DNA of 64,000 nt from Hevea brasiliensis (taxonomy: Eukaryota > Streptophyta > Magnoliopsida > Malpighiales > Euphorbiaceae). Under the pieces are notes generated by a model, which searched no databases, had not been told where the DNA came from, and saw only the letters and a program-made list of their open reading frames with translations. Location: contig NC_079495.1 in the NCBI RefSeq assembly GCF_030052815.1, positions 56,708,773-56,772,772 of the forward strand, written 5' to 3'. Within the stretch, counting starts at the first letter, position 1. Every line of letters starts with the position of its first letter. Both the position numbers and the translations under genes were made by a program. This document shows positions 42,390 to 53,385 of the stretch, piece after piece.

Positions 42390-45300
42390 CTCCGCCTAAA
42401 TAGTTTGCGCTTAGTCGGTCCCAAGCCCGGATAAAGGAGGAGGGTTGCGGTAGGTGACAACCAGCGTAAAAATTTCGTCACACCCTATGATATGGATTCA
42501 AATGATATAAACGTTAGGCGTCCTCTACTAATGACGCGCTACATCAGAGCCCGGGTGTAGTGAGAAATATACAAGGGTGTAGGGCATTCACCGAAAGCGT
42601 CACGCCATGTCGGCGCCCGGGTGTGGTGTTAAGTGAGCAAGGGTTCCCACATCATGGACGAGTGTGGGTAAAGAAGTTAGTCCATAGGACAGATAGTAGA
42701 ATAAATAGTAGAACATAACACAAGATAGATATAGAAAATAATAGAAGATATCATAGAAGGAGACCAATTAGGAAGGAGCAGGATAGCAGGAGGATCAGGG
42801 TTGGTACTTGAAATGTTGGATCACTTACAGGAAAATTAATGGAGCTTGTGGATACCTTGGAAAGGAGAAGGGTGAATAATGCTTGCATTAAGGAGACTAA
42901 ATGGTTAGGAGAGAAAAGTAAGGAAGTGGGTAATTCAGGGTACAAACTTTGGTTTACCGGAAAGGAGAGAAACAAAAACGGAGTGGGCATAATCATAGAC
43001 AGGACATTGGAAGACGCAGTAATAGCTGTGAAAAGAGTAGGAGATAGAATTATACTAGTAAAGTTAGTACTAGAAGGAGAAACAATAAATATAGTTAGTG
43101 CTTATGCCCCACAAATAGAACTAGACAGTGAGAGTAAACAAAGGTTTTGGGAAGATATGGATGATTTAATGCAAAGTATACCGAATGAAGAGAATGTTTT
43201 CATTGGTGGAGATTTGAATGGGCATGTAGGAAGTGATAAACAAGGTTATGAGAATGTTCATGGAGGTTTTGGTTTTGGCAGTCGAAATGAGGAGGGAAAA
43301 AGCATCCTAGATTTTGCTATGGCATACGACCTAATACTAGCAAATACCTACTTTATAAAAAGAGGGTCACATTTAGTGACTTTCAAAAGTGGGCAACATA
43401 GAAGCCAAATCGACTTCCTCTTAACTAGGAAGACAAATAGAGCTCTATGTAAGGATTGCAAGGTCATTCCAGGAGAGGCTTTAACAAGTCAACGTAAGTT
43501 GGAGGTTTTGGATGTCAAGTTTAGGAACAATTCAAGTAAGATCAGAAGAAATAGTGTAGCTTAAACAAAGTGGTGGGAGTTCAAAGGAGTAAAGCAAGTG
43601 AAGTTCAAAAATGAGCTTCTCGAGTCCGAAGTATGGAAGCTGGATATAGAGGCCAATGATATGTGGATACAGATGGCATCAAATATTAGAGAAGTAGCTA
43701 GAAAAGTACTTGGAGAGTCTAAAGGACATGGAGCACCCTCAAAAGAGAGATGGTGGTGGAATGAGGAAGTACAAAAGGCAGTGAAGAGAAAAAGGGAATG
43801 GTATAAGAAATTACCTAAATGTGATAATAATGAGGCATATGAACAGTACAAGATAGCAAAGAAAGAGGCAAAAAAGGCAGTTAGTCAAGCAAGAGCACAG
43901 GCCTTTGAAAGATGAAGACATTAAAGAAAGATGGAGAAATTATTTTAATGATCTCTTTAATAATAGTCAAAATGGTAATAGCGTGAATATAGATTATAGA
44001 ACAATAGAAAAGAATTTGAATTATACTAGAAGGATTAGATCTTTAGAAGTAAAGGAAGCACTTAAGAGAATGAAAGTGGGTAAAGCCTGTGGACCTGATG
44101 AAATACCAATTGAAGTGTGGAAATATTTGGGAGATATGGGAGTGGCATGGTTAACTAAATTATTTAATAAGATTCTAAACTAAAAAAAAATGCCTGATGA
44201 ATGGAGGAAGAGTATTTTAGTACCTATTTTTAAAAATAAGGGAGACATACAGAGTTGCTCAAACTATAGGGGAATTAAACTCATGAGCCATACTATGAAG
44301 TTGTGGGAGAGAGTTGTGGAGCATCGACTATGTCATGATACTTCTATCTCTTTCAATCAATTTGGTTTCATGCCCGGTCATTCAACTATGGATGTGATCT
44401 TTCTCATTAGAAGCTTGATGGAGAAATATAGAGATGTGAAGAAAGATCTACACATGGTTTTTATTGATTTGGAGAAGGCTTATGATAGCGTTCCAAAAGA
44501 GGTCTTATGGAATGTGTTAGAACAAAAGAGAGTATCTATTAGGTACATACAAGTATTGAAAGATATGTATGAAGGAGCAACTACTATTGTGCGCACAGTG
44601 GGAGGGGACACAAGAGATTTTCCGATCTCAATTGGATTACACCAAGAATTAGCCATAAGCCCTTACCTTTTTACATTAGTTTTAGATGAACTGATGAAAC
44701 ATATACAAGAGAGTATTCCTTGGTGCATGATGTTTGCGGATGATATTGTTCTGATAGATGAGACACGAGAAGGAGTCAATAGAAAGCTAGAACTTTGGAG
44801 AAGTACTCTAGAGTGAAAGGGTTTTACATTAAGTAGAACGAAGACAAAATACATGTATTGCAAGTTCAGTGAAGGCCAAACTGGCGATAGGGAAGGAGTT
44901 AGTTTGAATGGAGTGATACTGCCCCAAAGTAATCATTTTAAATATCTAGGCTCAGTCCTTCAAGTAGATGGGGGATGTGAGGAGGATGTTAGTCATAGGA
45001 TTAAAGCCGGATGGTTGAAGTGGAGACGTGTCATGGGAGTTTTATGTGATCGTAAGATTCCCAATAAATTGAAAGGAAAAATTTTACCGTACAACCATAC
45101 GATCGGCCATGTTATATGGTAGTGAGTGTTGGGCACTGAAAGAGTCGTATGCATCTAGGATAAGAGTTATAGAGATGAGAATGTTAAGGTGGATGAGTGG
45201 CCATACTAGACTAGGTAAAGTCCGTAATGAGAGTATTAGAGAAAAGGTAGGAGTGGTGCCAATTGAAGATAAGTTGAGAGAAGGGAGATTGAGGTTGTTT

Positions 45301-45544
45301 GGTCATGTGAAGCGTAGACATACGGAGGCTCTAGTTAGACAAGTAGAGCACATTAGGTTAGAGGATAGAAAGAAAAAAAAGGTAGACCTAAATTGACTTG
45401 GAGGAGAGTAGTACAACATGACCTAGAAGCATTACACATTTCTAAAGATTTAACCCAAAATCGTTTAGAGTGGAGAAAGCGAATCCATATAGCCGACCCC
45501 AAATTTTTGGGATAAAGGCTTAGTTGAGTTGAGTTGAGTTGAGT
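42390..45544 (+). mobile_element. RTE-type LINE, plus strand, near full length
   Basis: A 22-bp target duplication (42,368-42,389 and 45,545-45,566) flanks it. There is a leader of about 0.4 kb, an endonuclease plus reverse transcriptase ORF, then a short 3' end with TTGAGTTGAGTTGAGTTGAG in place of poly(A). The length of 3.16 kb and the single ORF fit plant RTE elements. It lies in the second copia leader and is the youngest layer of this nest. Confidence 0.9.
42800..45515 (+). pseudogene. LINE endonuclease-reverse transcriptase, broken
   Basis: An in-frame TGA (42,813-42,815) lies just before MELVDTLERRR. The endonuclease part (42,839-43,564) has CIKETKWLGE, INIVSAYAPQ, FIGGDLNGHVG and SQIDFLLTRK. 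A stop ends the frame at 43,562. A deletion of perhaps 150 bp joins QARAQAFER to a later segment (43,905). Reverse transcriptase pieces: GKACGPDEIPIEVWK (to 44,183), [44 protein letters not shown] and FADDIVL (44,190-44,816). The C-terminal part runs in shifting frames (44,853-45,515) with YGSECWALKE, MLRWMSGHTR and WRKRIHIADPK before a stop at 45,513. Not active. Similar sequences are often mis-annotated as craniofacial development protein 2-like. Confidence 0.92.
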
Positions 45545-45566
45545 ATATTCAAATCTGAATTTTTAA

Positions 45567-45720
45567 GTTGAATATGAGATATTCAATTTAATTTAAGTAT
45601 GTATGTTGTATTTAATTATTAAATAGTGATATGCATGATGGATGATCATGAACTATAAAAGACCAATATGATTGGATTTATTTCTTTTATGTTTCTTTGG
45701 AATTGTAAATTAATTAATTT
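45567..45720 (+). mobile_element. Second copia leader copy, second part
   Basis: It continues 42,389 after the LINE and parallels 34,680-34,840. It ends at TTAATTAATTT, where the first copy goes on for another kilobase. The joint with Athila sequence at 45,720/45,721 has no LTR or duplication, so it is a deletion endpoint. Confidence 0.85.
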
Positions 45721-45842
45721 GGGGAAAATAAAAGATCGAACTTTAAAATTGCTCCGCTATTTGAACCCCATGTCGATTCTCAGGCCAAAAGCTAGCTAGG
45801 ATATGAGCAAGGTACTTTTCTAAAGGTGACGGTTGAAATTTA

Positions 45843-45933
<91 letters not shown>

Positions 45934-46277
45934 GCATTTCTATCTCTCCTAAGATTTGCAAAGAACTATAATGGTTGTGCCTTGATAAATTAGCCTTGTG
46001 TTTTGGTTTGTATTAACTTAAAATTTTATGGAACTTTAATTGTGTGAGCTTAATTGATTTCAAGCCTTTTGTTTTGTGTTGGAAAATTGTTGATATATTG
46101 GTATGGTGCTGATGGAATTTATTATGATGGTTATTACCTTACTTGCCTCTTCTTTCAAACTTTTAATCTTTTGTTAGAAAATGTTATGATAAGGTGAAGT
46201 TAAGGAACTTCTAAGTGGAGTTGATTGAGAGTTTAAGTCATGCATGAGGACAAGCATGGAATAAGTGTGGAGCAATT
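45721..46277 (+). mobile_element. Athila-like 3' remnant before the 3' LTR
   Basis: Only 557 bp are left between the copia debris and the 3' LTR. It includes an (AT)n tract and no recognisable integrase or envelope-like sequence. GCATGGAATAAGTGTGGAGC just before the LTR start resembles the Athila polypurine region. Confidence 0.6.
45851..45929. repeat. (AT)n microsatellite, about 39 repeats
   Basis: An uninterrupted AT dinucleotide tract follows A(9-10). It is likely variable in length between individuals. Confidence 0.97.
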
Positions 46278-47988
46278 TGATAAGTGCATAATTTGTTAAT
46301 TTTACTCCCATCATATTTAGTATTTTTAGTGTGTTTTTTTATGTGTAATTCAGTTGGTTAAAATATATTTATCATTTAGACATATTTTTAGATAGTTGTG
46401 GAATAATTGTATTAAATGGAGAAATTTTTAGCATTTGACCTTTGCTATATTTTTCAAGGTGTTTCTAAAGTTGTGGGTCTCCAAATTGAGTGCTGTTTAA
46501 TCCATTGAAAAGCTAAGATAGAGCACTTTAAATTATAAAGAGGGACCAAATGCCAAATCAGTCTTCAAGGTTGACAAAATGAGCTATGGATCTATTGCAA
46601 AAGCCTAGACTCGATGGGTCACGACCAGTTTCAGTATTTATTTTGTATCTGGAGTTTCAGACGTCCAAATGAAGCATGGCCAAGCCTAATTGAACCTTAA
46701 GAGCCACCTTTACAACTTCTATGAAGGGCTGGACATGAGATGAGGCGATTTTAATTATCAAAAATGGCAATGAAGTCATCACAATGGGCTGGACTGTCTA
46801 ACTGAACCAGTCCTAGTTTTTGGGCCATAACTTGGGTTGTAGACCTTGGATTTGGGTCCATGAGTGCCCGTTGGAAAGCTAAGAAATAGGGCTACAACTT
46901 TCCTGAAGAGGGCAGAGGTAGATTCGGAAAGAAAGTCACTGAAAATTTGCCTTGATTCCAGAAACATGAATGCAGGCTGAAAATCTGCATCATGAATTTC
47001 AAAGCCTTTCCTAGTTTGGTTTGGTTCCTATCTTTGGGATTAGGATTTTTTTAGTATAAATACATCCTTGGGCAGCAGCCAAGAGCATCTCAATTTAGAC
47101 TTTCGTTCTCCATTTATATTTTAGATTTCTTCTTTATTTCTTCTTTAATTTTCTATAAGCCATGAACATGAGTGCTATGTTTTTAATTCAGTTCAAAGAG
47201 ATTCAAGTTCTAATGTGTGATTTGTGAGACCAGGTTCTTAATTTAATTTATTTCTTTTTGAATATCTATTGTTTTTTGATTTAATTGTTTTTGATCTGTT
47301 GAATGATTTTCTAAAAACGCCTATTAGTTAATTGTTCGATTTGATCAATTGCTAGTTCATCTTCATAATCCGTAATTGTTGTGTAAGATTGAACATGAGT
47401 AACAATTAGGTTTTATTGATTATGATCCCAGTTTTCAATAATAACCTAAGGAAACAATAGGGTAGATTGAATGATTTATACTTCATAAATTATTGTTCAG
47501 CTTAACTACTTCCTTTTCTTAAAGCAATTATTAATTTGATGAGGATTGCTTAATACCAACTCAGTTAATAATTAGAGTCAATAAGAGTGCTGGGCTCGAA
47601 TTGATGAATATAGGGAAGTCAGGGGTTTACCTCGCTGTTTGGTAAATCTATGTTAAGTATTCAATAAGAGATAATTATATTTCTTTTGTCTATGATCAAA
47701 TCAATGCATTGAAATGCGAATTACCTTGGACTAAAGTTTGTTTAAATTGAGATTTTTATATTTAGTTCTTGAATTTCCGATTTATTCTAATTTTGTGTTA
47801 CAAACCCTCCCCCCCCTCCCCCCCCCCCCCCCAAATCTTTGTTTCTTTCATTTTCCATTACACACAAGTGCACGAAATTTAATAATTCAGTATCTAGGGT
47901 TCGACCTCGATTTACCACTTGCTGCAGAAATTATTTCATTACTGGTAATTTCAGTTTATTTTATTTCTGGTGGATTCGACAACTATCA
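46278..47988 (+). mobile_element. Athila-like 3' LTR (1.7 kb)
   Basis: It starts TGATAAGTGCATAATTTG and ends GACAACTATCA, followed by the target duplication ATATT. A poly-C run at 47,808-47,832 is longer than in the 5' LTR. Confidence 0.9.
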
Positions 47989-48289
47989 ATATTCGATATA
48001 CAGATTAATTCTAAGAGTATTGTATTTTCGGTTCCTACAATTCTGAAAATTTCATTTGTACTACTTAATTCAGTTATGTTTCCATTGCTATTTTTTTTTT
48101 CTCATTTTATTCAACACTTTCTAATGTTTTTAATTATTAATATTCTTAAATAATTTCAATAATTTACATTGCCCAAGTAACCTATGACAGACTGACTAAA
48201 TTGGATAGCGAATCGTTGGCACTAGACATCGCGGTGCCTCGGGTCGTCATACCATGGGATGCAGAACATCAGCCACATATGCAGTCAGT

Positions 48290-48390
48290 ATGGCTAAAAA
48301 GCCATGATAACATATAATCGGACATAAAAGCCATAAGTGCGGGCATAAAGCCATGAGTGCGGGCATAAAGCCATGAATATAGGCATAAAG
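48290..48390 (-). repeat. Short GGCATAAAGCCATGA tandem repeats
   Basis: This is the inverted counterpart of 25,090-25,230 in the related solo LTR, with four units. Confidence 0.8.
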
Positions 48391-51300
48391 CCTTATGCAG
48401 TACTACTAAAACAATACCCTATTGGCATGCCAATCTATCCAATCTGACACATGTGTCTAGACAATACATGGGCACATAAGTACCATTAAGTGTTAATATG
48501 TTTTGTTTTATTATGTCATTATTTCACGATAAATTCTAATTATAATTTATAACATTTCAATTCTATTTGTAACAGAAATATAAATTTTTAGAATACAATT
48601 TTACATAAATTATGCTTTTATCATAATTTATATATTCATTTATTATATCATTTGTGTTGATCACAATTTACAACAATGGTTCTCATGTACCATTGTACTC
48701 AAAACATTCTTTTTGTTTCTCATATGCTATTAATTATGTAAGGTATTAATTTCTAGTTACAAAAGAGGCATAAGCCCTAGTGATAATTTCGCCTCATTTT
48801 CACATTTAACAGTCCATATATATATAATTCACATTTTATATTCCCAGTTGTATTATGAATATATTATGAGGTCCAGAACTGAAAATTAAATTCTTCCTAG
48901 CAATGTAGTTGAGATATAAACTTACTTATGTTTTAATTTTAATTTCTCTTTTTCCTCATGATGAGAACAAGTATTCATAATTCACCTTAATTCCTCTCAT
49001 GTACCACTTATTGGGCAGGATATTATTATTGTTCTAATTACAATGAAACATAATTCCTCATGTTGACTTCATCTCATTTATACATTTGACAATTCACTTA
49101 TGCTAATTACAATTTCACATTTCCAATTTCATATTACTAATGTATCATGAATTCTATTTGTAATAGGCATATAAGCCCTAACTATCTATTCCTCATGATT
49201 TAAGTGAATTATCATTCATATTTCAAGTAATCCATGAATATTTCATGGATTTCAAATTTAGCTAAATTTTCCTTAAATCCTAGTGTCACTCAAATTCACC
49301 ATTCACAATTTACCTACCACATCCTATATTAATAACTACAATGGTTCTTATAGTTTGATTTTCTACTTCACATATATTTATTTGACCATTTCCATTCAAA
49401 GGTTGACTTTTTGATTTATAAAAAATTTGTTGAGCCTAAATTCACCAAGATACCACATTTTGCATTTTATTTTTGTTGGCATTGATTGCCAAACTCAATT
49501 CCTAGCCTCCTAGGTTTTATTTCAATTTTTCAGAATTTGAGGTCCAAGTTTACTGTTCCATTGGACCTTGCTACAGTAGAATTTTGACAAAACTTTCTTC
49601 ATGAAAGTTGTTCCTTTATGTGTCTTCTTTAATTCTCTTTTTGAATCACTCCATTTAGAGTTTTTTAGCTCAAGTTATGGCCTAAACACTATAACTGGCT
49701 GGATTGGTCTTATCCAGAAATTCTGTGCAGAATTTGGTTCTGGCAGATTTAGTGTCCTAACTTGGGCTAGAAATTTCAATTGGTTAGGTTCAAAATTTAA
49801 GTTTGTGTTCTTCGTAAAAATTGTTATAAATTGTCTAAGCTTTCCATTAATATAAATTTCAAGTCAATTGGATATTTCTACAGTAAGTGATGACTAAATG
49901 AACAAATACTGTTCATTTGGTCATTTTCCAGGGACAGCTTGTTGGTCACCCGGATTGGGGCAATTTCTAGGTTATTCTAACTTGGTTTTCTGGGGAGGGT
50001 TTCTTCATGAAAGTTGTGTCATTATGTGTTTAATTTCATCTCCAATTAGCCTTGCACCAATTGGACTTGCACAATTCTACTTATGGCCTAAAAACCACAC
50101 TGGACTCAAGGTTTAGAAAATCCTGCATAAACACAACACCACACTCCCTTAACTCATTTGGTATCTTCTCAACATATTTCAACAATCATACATCCCAATA
50201 GCAATAATATTTGCTTAATTGCAATAAATAAGACATAGATAATAAAATTCTCAAATGTATCAAACCCTAACCAAATTTATCAAACTTCAAAATTAAATGA
50301 AGTTCATAGCACTAACCTTGTCTTCAAGCTCTCCTTAAGCCTAAATCAACCTTCAAATCCACCAAATCTTCACTCCCCTCTTGGAACCACCTTGGCTAAA
50401 ATTCCTCTTGCCCTAAACTCTTAATTTCTTTTGGTTTTCTTGAGTGCTCTCTACTAGTTAGGCTTTAGTTTAGGGTGGGATATAGTATTTCTAAGGAATT
50501 TTTGGTTGAGACTTAGGGTTTCAAGCTTTGAGTAGGTGTATCAATGAAAGAAATTGAAAAAAAAAGAGGGAGAGAGAGCAATGGATGGGAAGATGAAGAA
50601 TGGGAAGACATAATTTTCTTTTCAATTATTGATTTATATATTAATTTAATGCCCAATGGCAAATTTGTAAATATTGTTAGATGGCACTTTTGCAATTAAA
50701 TTGAAATTCCTAATCATTTTGGTTTGACTAATTAAATAATTATATTTTATTTTTATAATTTCAATTAATTAAACTAATTTAGCTTTGTTAACTTAATAAA
50801 TTTCATTTTTGGTCAATGTGGGACTTCCAAATTTCGTTGACCAAATTTTTAGTCTTATCAAGTTTTCAGTTCGCATTTTTCTTTAGTACCTGATAAGTCT
50901 TTCTTTTACTCATTTTTTTAATTAAATTTTCATCAATATTTGTTCACATGTTAAGTCATATAATTCACCTACTTAAATTGACAAGTCGATCAAAAATCGT
51001 CTCTAAAGGCGAAATGACCAAAATGCCATTCGTTTTGCTTAATGAGCCAAAACTATCTGTACCGATCTTAAAAATTCTCCTAACCTTTTTTGGCATTCTA
51101 ATGCTACTTAGGGCACTGTAACTCTTCTCTGGCACCCCAGAAATTATTTCACAGGATGTCCCTTGGGTTTAGGGTTACTAGCTGTAAAGACAGTAACTTC
51201 CCGTTAGGGTCACCCATCACCGGAGCACTGGCTCATTTAACTTTGTTGTATTTTATTTCTAAAATTTTTCTTTAATTTTTCTTACACTTATTTGAATTAT

Positions 51301-51417
51301 TTATGACTCCTTACTCTAGTCTAAATACAATTCCAGACATTCTAGCTATCCGATCAGACATTGGTCACCGGAACAATCGAATGCACGGGCTAGCTAAAGT
51401 GAGGGTGTTATGATTGT

Positions 51418-51989
51418 GGGGCCAGATCTTATGAGACAGACTAAGGGGAAAGTAAAACTCATCAGAGAGAATTTGAAATCCGCCTCATATAGGCAGAAAT
51501 CATATGCAGATTTGAAAAAAAAAAGACATAGAATATGAGGTTGGTGACAAAGTGTTCCTGAAAGTATCACCATAGAAAAAAGTGCTAAGATTTTTGAAGA
51601 AAGGTAGGCTAAGCCCTAGGTTTATTGGTCTATACGAGGTTATTGAACGTGTGGATCCAATAGCCTACAGGCTAACTTTACAACCTGGGCTGGACAAGAT
51701 CCACAACGTATTCCATGTTTCGATGCTGAGAAGATACAAATCAGACCCTTCACATATCATATCAGCAAAAAAGAGAGATGTGTAGCCTGACTGGACATAT
51801 GAAGAGAAACCAATAAGAGTCTTCGCACGAGAAGTTAAGGAACTCCGAAACAAAAGGATTCCAGTGGTGAAAGTATTGTGGAGGCATCACAACACTGAAG
51901 AGGCGATGTGGGAGAGCAAGGAAATGATGAGGCAACAGTTTCCTCACCTATTTACATCAAGTAAATTTCGAGGACGAAATTTTATTTAG
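51418..51989 (+). pseudogene. pol: Old Tekay element: integrase C-terminus and chromodomain
   Basis: This continues the integrase interrupted at 27,267. It carries GPDLMRQTKGKVKLI, KSASYRQKSYAD, a frame break at an A-run (51,512-51,523), KVLRFLKKGRLSPRFIG, YEVIERVDPIAYRL and DKIHNVFHVSMLRRYKSDPSH. Then comes the chromodomain region (51,790-51,950) with EEKPIRVFAREVKELRNKR, KVLWRHHNTEEAMWES and a stop at 51,987. Stops replace a likely tryptophan near 51,570 and interrupt near 51,783. The C-terminal chromodomain places it among chromoviruses, where it is thought to steer integration to particular chromatin. Confidence 0.9.
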
Positions 51990-52000
51990 AGGGAAAGAGT
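51987..52000 (+). other. Polypurine tract of the old Tekay element
   Basis: TAGAGGGAAAGAGT ends at the LTR start TGTAACACC (52,001). It overlaps the pol stop codon, as in the younger element. Confidence 0.75.
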
Positions 52001-53385
52001 TGTAACACCTCGAATTTTCTAAGCTCTAAATAGTACCATTTTCAGTCAGTGAATAGTACCATTCAAAGTCAGGTTGGGGACTAAAAATAAGATGAAAATA
52101 ATTTGAAATAAGCAGAAAAAAAAAACCATGGCGTTATGGAAAATATCGGTATTAATGAAAAAGATGGACTATAACCCGATGAAGGGCATTTTGGTCAATT
52201 CACTCCCAGAGTTGACTTTTGACCAAAATTTCAATTAAATTAAATGAAATTAATGTAATAAATATGAAGAAAATTTTGATGAAAATTTAACTAGAAATGT
52301 GTAATTAAATGAAGGAAAGAAAGGAAATAAAAATTTAATTATAATTATGACATAAGCATGACCAAAGGATAACTTAATTAAAAAGGAGGATAAACATAAA
52401 AGCATAAGACAAAAGTCATAAAAAGAAAAGCCATCTTCCTCTTCCTTTCTCCCCCTTGGCTGAAACCCAAGCCCTCTCCCTCTCTTCCATTTTTCTTTCA
52501 TTTTCAAGCTTGAATTCCTTGATTTTCTTCCATTAATTTCATAAATCTACCTTAAAAAACTTTGAATTAAGCTTTGATAAGAACATTAGAAGAAAAAGAA
52601 GTGAAGAATATTGAAGATTTGGAAAGCTAGATATTGGGCAAGTGAGGTTAGTGCTATCTCTACCCTTACTTCCTCTTCTACTAATTAAATTTAAGTCGAA
52701 GTGTGTAGAAATTACAAAGGAAATGATGAAAATCATGAGTAATGGAAAACACGAAATTTTTGCCAAGCTTAGGGGATTAGGGTTTGATGTGTTTGATTGA
52801 AATTGGACATGCCTACTAGTATTGTTTGATGTGTAAACATAAATTGTATGTTGGGTTGGCATGAAATTGCATGAAATTGTGAATTGTGAAGTTAGGGTTT
52901 GGTGGAAGTTAGGGTTTTGGAGAAATTGGGGGTTTTAATGCCATGAAGCATGATTAATCTTTTGAGGCCAAATATTGACCAAATTATGTGTGTTGGATAT
53001 GAAATGAAGTTGGTTGTTGAGTGAAATTAATAAATTGAAAGTGGATCAAAATGCTGAAATTCTGGACCCTTGAGTCCAGCAGATTTGAATGAGCATAAGT
53101 AGAACTACATAGCTCCAATTGGTGTGAGGCTAATTGGAGATGAAACCTAAGACATAATGCCACAAATTTCATGAAGGAAGCCAGCCCAGAAAATGACCAT
53201 AGGTTACGCAAAAGTAGCCTTGAATCCAGAAGAGGCAATTTTGGACCTTGCAGAATTGGTCACGTGAATAGTAATAATAAAATTGTCATAACTCGCTCTA
53301 GGAAACTGCAATTGACCTAATTCTTGAACCCATGGAAACCTGAGATATAGGAGAACATTTCATATGAAGAACTTAAGGCCAAATT
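52001..53385 (+). mobile_element. Old Tekay element 3' LTR, first part
   Basis: It starts TGTAACACCTCGAATTTTC, unlike the younger element's LTR start. It carries two copies of the CATAACT...CATGAAG module (about 53,095-53,175 and 53,285-53,380). It is interrupted at 53,385 by the younger Tekay element; the rest should lie beyond the window. No gene. Confidence 0.85.

Larger units (their letters stand above)
32021..45720 (+). mobile_element. Ty1-copia element with extra leader: LTR-body-LTR-partial body
   Basis: LTRs lie at 32,021-34,119 and 39,866-41,962. The second LTR is followed by a PBS and a second copy of the leader (41,963-42,389 and 45,567-45,720) instead of a target duplication. A third LTR would be expected but is missing. 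It is inserted in the Athila protease. Gag-pol resembles Tork/Tnt1-like copia elements with a tRNA-Met PBS; the lineage is tentative. Confidence 0.85.
28116..47988 (+). mobile_element. Athila-like Ty3 element, plus strand, defective, hosting a copia insertion
   Basis: LTRs at 28,116-29,811 and 46,278-47,988 start TGATAAGTGCATAATTT. The target duplication is ATATT (28,111-28,115 and 47,989-47,993). The PBS is tRNA-Asp type. Gag and the start of protease are present in broken form. Reverse transcriptase, RNase H and integrase are gone. The lineage call rests on gag, the DLGASINVM protease string, PBS and LTR start. Athila elements are plant-specific and often lose pol. Confidence 0.88.
27273..51412 (-). 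mobile_element. Solo LTR, minus strand, same family as 22,354-26,330, split by Athila insertion
   Basis: The real LTR parts are 27,273-28,115 and 47,994-51,412, about 4.26 kb once the insertion and one duplication are removed. ATTGT flanks it at 27,268-27,272 and 51,413-51,417. On the minus strand it matches the plus-strand solo LTR: start ATAACACCCTCACTTTAGC, short GGCTTTATGCC repeats (48,290-48,390), a CTAAGCA hairpin (27,917), and end GGGATGTTACA. It sits within the integrase gene of the old Tekay element. No coding region. Confidence 0.88.

Noticed and set aside
42839..45396. Host gene related to craniofacial development protein 2 / endonuclease-phosphatase
   Set aside because: Endonuclease followed by reverse transcriptase with FADD, a target duplication and a repeat tail identify a LINE.
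45743..45961. ORF rich in Tyr-Ile
   Set aside because: It is a translation of the (AT)n tract.
28116..47988. A single composite Athila element carrying a copia-like pol
   Set aside because: Both copia LTRs, its PBS and PPT are present inside, so this is nested insertion, not a fusion.
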